From the NCBI GenBank assembly GCA_020853255.1, contig JADYZI010000003.1:1-15777 (forward strand): a stretch of 15,777 nucleotides of DNA, in the 5' to 3' direction. Each line of letters opens with the position of its first letter. Position 1 is the first letter of the stretch. A program made the translations under genes and the position numbers. This stretch comes from Acidobacteriota bacterium (GTDB taxonomy: Bacteria > Acidobacteriota > Blastocatellia > Pyrinomonadales > Pyrinomonadaceae). Under the pieces are notes generated by a model. The model was not told the DNA's origin, ran no database searches, and worked only from the letters and a program-made list of their open reading frames with translations. Shown piece after piece: positions 13,543-15,777 of this stretch.

Positions 13543-14574
13543 ATGAAGACATTACGAATAGCCTTCGTCGAAAGGCGCCTTGATTTTCCATTCTTCGCGA
13601 GTATTGAGAAGGTATTTCGGATAATCAGTGACGGATTCGATTTGTCGCGATTCCGGGTCACGTTTCAGCAATTGATGCATTCGAACACGTTGCTGGGAAC
13701 ATTGCAAAATCTGTTGTTCTATCGTCCCACCAAAAATGCCGATATTTACCACGTAACCGGCCACTGTCACTACATAGCTCTGCGCCTTCCTCCTGAAAGA
13801 ACGGTATTAACAATACATGACGCCGGCATTCTGCACATCAGGACAGGCCTCCGGCGATGGGTGCTGAAAAAGCTGTTGATCGAGATGCCGCTTCGACGAT
13901 TGCGGTACGTTACAGCCATTTCGCAGGCCACGAAAGACGAGATCGCCGCAAACTTTGGCCGGCTCGCCGAAAAGATCAGGGTCATTGAGAATCCGGTCGA
14001 TGATTCGATGCGGGCCGATTCACATAAAGAGTTCTGCACCGAACGCCCAAGAATTCTGCAGATCGGAAGCCTGCCCAACAAGAACGCCGAAAACGTAATA
14101 CGCGCCCTTAAAGCGATCGATTGTCGGCTTTCGATCATCGGCGTGCTCGGGCCCGAGCAAAAGCGCCTCCTGACCGAAAAAGGGATCGACTTCGAATCAA
14201 GATCGCAGCTTTCCGACGAGGAAATGATACGCGAATACCGCCAAGCGGACATCCTTGTATTCTGTTCGACACTCGAGGGATTCGGCCTTCCGATAATCGA
14301 GGCCCAAGCCGCCCGTCTGCCGGTCGTAACCAGCGATCTAAGCCCGATGAAGGAAGTTGCGGGGGCAGGCGGGGCCGTGTTGGTCGATCCTTTCGATCAT
14401 CGGAGTATCCGCGCCGGGATCGAGCGTGTGATCCGCGAACCTGAGCTTAGGAGTGAACTCGTCGAGCAAGGGATCAAGAATATCGAGCGGTTTGATAAGA
14501 AAGTAATCGCGGCGCAATACGCCGCCTTGTACGAAGAGATAGCGAAAGATCTAGGCGAAACAACTCGCCGCTAA
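13543..14574 (+). CDS. GT4-type glycosyltransferase
   Basis: 343 residues, GT-B fold. The N-terminal acceptor half (1-165) includes ADIYHVTGHCHY (66-77), VLTIHDAG (88-95) and YVTAISQATKDEI (122-134). The C-terminal donor half (168-340) includes ILQIGSLPNKNAENVIRAL (171-189) and the EX7E motif STLEGFGLPIIEAQA with Glu245 and Glu253, then LPVVTSD and GGAVLVDPFD. Retaining GT4 enzymes transfer a sugar from a nucleotide-activated donor. Donor and acceptor cannot be told here. It sits 49 bp after the methyltransferase gene and ends tail to tail with the LexA-like gene, with only 10 bp between the two stops. Confidence 0.92.
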   Translation: MKTLRIAFVERRLDFPFFASIEKVFRIISDGFDLSRFRVTFQQLMHSNTLLGTLQNLLFYRPTKNADIYHVTGHCHYIALRLPPERTVLTIHDAGILHIRTGLRRWVLKKLLIEMPLRRLRYVTAISQATKDEIAANFGRLAEKIRVIENPVDDSMRADSHKEFCTERPRILQIGSLPNKNAENVIRALKAIDCRLSIIGVLGPEQKRLLTEKGIDFESRSQLSDEEMIREYRQADILVFCSTLEGFGLPIIEAQAARLPVVTSDLSPMKEVAGAGGAVLVDPFDHRSIRAGIERVIREPELRSELVEQGIKNIERFDKKVIAAQYAALYEEIAKDLGETTRR

Positions 14575-14584
14575 GTCTTCCTGT

Positions 14585-15253
14585 TTAGTCAAACGAAGGA
14601 AACGGCCGGAATAATCCGCGTACGACACCCTCGACCGTGATCTCATCCGACGGCAATATTATCGGGTCGTAGCCACCGGCGGCGGGGCGAATTTCGGTTT
14701 CGAGGCCGTGGTTGTAATACTGGCCGAGCAGCATGCGTTGGTCCTCGGTATGCGCCAGCACCACCTCGCCGCGGCGGGCGTACGATCGTTTTTCCAAAAG
14801 AACAATATCGCCTTCGCAGATGTGCCGCCCAGTCATTGAATCGTCCGCGACGCGGTAAGCGAATACCTCGTCCGGCGCAATATCGCCTATCAGGTTACGC
14901 GGCACAGTAAGCGTGCCGTGGTTCGGAATCGCAGACCGTTCATCGCCCTCCGCCGCCCCGAGCAACTCAACATCGCACACCTTGTCAGTAACAAGTTTTT
15001 GAAGCTGTAGCTCAATCCCGAAACTGCCGTTTTCACGGCGGCGCGAAATAAGCCCCTGGCTTTCAAGCGCGGCGATATGGCGTTGGACCCCGGCCCGCGA
15101 CGACACGCCCAGATGCCTTGCGATCTGCTGATATGAAGGCCTGTGCCCGTTCCGGTCAATGAATCGGGTGACATAATCAAGTACTTCCTTCTGTCGCTTC
15201 GTCCGCGGCTGCACGGTTTTGATTGTATTAAACTCAGGGAATAGTTCAAGCAT
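14585..15253 (-). CDS. LexA-like repressor with degenerate S24 peptidase site
   Basis: 222 residues from ATG 15253 (MLELFPEFN). ATG 15271 is an alternative. The frame stays open to 15340, but that part is repeat sequence and probably not coding. The N-terminal winged helix (about 17-71) RTKRQKEVLDYVTRFI, RPSYQQIARHLGVSS, then HIAALESQGLISR matches LexA. The C-terminal S24 domain (about 95-220) has VADDSMTGRHICEGD with the catalytic Ser139. The catalytic Lys expected in the LexA TVKR/TLKR position is missing: the segment reads QRMLLGQYY. At the self-cleavage site the usual Ala-Gly reads AAEGD. It therefore may be unable to self-cleave and may not be the SOS switch. No second LexA is visible in the window. 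Confidence 0.85.
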   Translation of the reverse strand: MLELFPEFNTIKTVQPRTKRQKEVLDYVTRFIDRNGHRPSYQQIARHLGVSSRAGVQRHIAALESQGLISRRRENGSFGIELQLQKLVTDKVCDVELLGAAEGDERSAIPNHGTLTVPRNLIGDIAPDEVFAYRVADDSMTGRHICEGDIVLLEKRSYARRGEVVLAHTEDQRMLLGQYYNHGLETEIRPAAGGYDPIILPSDEITVEGVVRGLFRPFPSFD

Positions 15254-15285
15254 GAGCCTGGGTGAATGCATTCGGTTTCGTGAAT

Positions 15286-15351
15286 TTTCGTGTCTTCGTT
15301 CCGTGCATTTCATGGTCAAAGGCCGCCGCTTCGTCACCACGAAATACGTGG
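15286..15351. repeat. degenerate CACGAAA-type inverted repeat
   Basis: A left part containing TTTTCGTGTCTTCG and CCGTGCATTTCATGGT faces ACCACGAAATACGTGG on the right, across a GC-rich loop. Pairing is about 12 of 16 positions. It overlaps the open frame upstream of the LexA-like gene, which is one reason to prefer the shorter start there. Confidence 0.55.
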
Positions 15352-15409
15352 TTTTGATATAATTCAGAGAGTAGTGAATCGATTTGAATCACTGCCTTTC
15401 GTCTTCGCG

Positions 15410-15482
15410 AACTTTGTGTCTTCCCTTTGTGCCTTTGTGGTGAAAAATAGGACTAAACACAAAGACACAAAGTGCACAAAGA
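15410..15482. repeat. CACAAAG-type inverted repeat before hflX
   Basis: The left arm (about 15410-15440, ACTTTGTGTCTTCCC, then TTTGTGCCTTTGTGG) pairs with the right arm (about 15454-15482, AAACACAAAGACACAAAG, then GCACAAAGAA). It is the same block pattern as at 10748-10848. It ends 6 bp before the only ordinary start codon of the hflX frame and may sit in the hflX leader. Confidence 0.78.
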
Positions 15483-15488
15483 ATTTGA

Positions 15489-15777
15489 GTGGGTTCACTG
15501 CAACACAGAAGTTTACTTGATCTTGGGGGGCATTGTTTTATCAACGGAATTCACGGGTCAACGCAGGGACTGAAACATAATCAGCTTCGCCGCATTGAGC
15601 GGCTTGGTTCGCGGCGTGTGCCGGCGGACGAGATAGTTTCGGCCGAGCTGGCACGTCAGATGGCTGAGCTTTCGCAGGAAACCGGACGGCAGATCGGCGT
15701 GCTGCTGAACCGCAAGGGCAAGGTCGAATACGTAATGGTCGGCACGGCCAAACAGATCGAGATGCCCGACTTTGGCC
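15489..15777 (+). CDS. hflX: GTPase HflX, N-terminal part, cut by window edge
   Basis: The frame reads on to the window end. From about 15555 it matches the HflX N-terminal domain: GSTQGLKHNQLRRIERLGSR, VPADEIVSAELARQMAEL, then RQIGVLLNRKGKVEYVMVG. HflX is a ribosome-splitting GTPase; the G domain lies outside the window. The start is odd. The only ordinary start codon in the frame after the upstream stop (15486-15488) is GTG 15489, which adds about 20 residues not expected in the family and follows a repeat. A run of six G (15525-15530) lies 9 nt before ATC 15540, which would give a family-like N-terminus but needs a rare start codon. I give GTG 15489 as the boundary only because it is conventional. 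Confidence 0.88.
   Translation, partial: MGSLQHRSLLDLGGHCFINGIHGSTQGLKHNQLRRIERLGSRRVPADEIVSAELARQMAELSQETGRQIGVLLNRKGKVEYVMVGTAKQIEMPDFG

Noticed and set aside
15357..15362. TATAAT as the hflX promoter
   Set aside because: The orientation fits, but no -35 box is evident and the same sequence occurs beside the other repeat copy. Not strong enough to list as a promoter.

Overview
The window looks like a chromosomal stretch from an uncultured Acidobacteriota-type bacterium, perhaps class Blastocatellia. This is an inference from a moderately GC-rich composition, weak or absent Shine-Dalgarno sequences, a YpdA-like oxidoreductase, an acidobacterial style of HflX N-terminus and a high load of short palindromic repeats. 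No rRNA, tRNA, CRISPR, transposase or phage gene is visible. Most genes are housekeeping or envelope-related, and the unusual content is mainly in repeats and in altered key residues.

Layout. 1-2199 (minus strand): a HicA/HicB toxin-antitoxin pair runs 12 bp ahead of an Mrp/ApbC-type Fe-S carrier ATPase, then a small three-helix membrane protein, then the first 16 codons of another minus-strand gene that leaves the window. 2289-5467 (plus strand): a YgfZ/GcvT-like folate-binding protein, a Uma2-family nuclease-like protein, a small helical protein and a YpdA-like FAD/NAD(P)H oxidoreductase. 5661-9572: a secreted LolA-like protein (minus) faces, across a 206 bp divergent spacer, a sensor histidine kinase and an OmpR-type response regulator (plus). 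9744-12327 (minus): a hemolysin III/PAQR membrane protein and an ACT-domain malic enzyme, separated by about 490 bp of repeat-rich spacer. 12561-14574 (plus): a SAM methyltransferase and a GT4-type glycosyltransferase. 14585-15253 (minus): a LexA-like repressor. 15489 to the end (plus): the N-terminus of GTPase HflX.

The most striking signal is two unrelated palindromic elements sitting in frame inside conserved genes. A roughly 155 bp element of long inverted arms adds about 53 residues to the YpdA-like protein. A pair of 33 bp palindromes on a 45 bp period adds about 31 residues to the YgfZ-like protein. Both keep the frame and fall between conserved blocks, similar in style to Rickettsia palindromic elements. 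Further palindromic families (CACAAAG type, CACGAAA type, a GCCCGCACG type and an AGCTATC heptamer array) fill the spacers. Other points of interest are a LexA-like protein that keeps the catalytic Ser but lacks the catalytic Lys and the usual Ala-Gly cleavage pair, an Mrp without its C-terminal CxxC, a YpdA-like protein with Ala where YpdA has its key Cys, 11-bp-phased direct repeats in front of the two-component operon, and an HflX with no orthodox start codon at the expected place.
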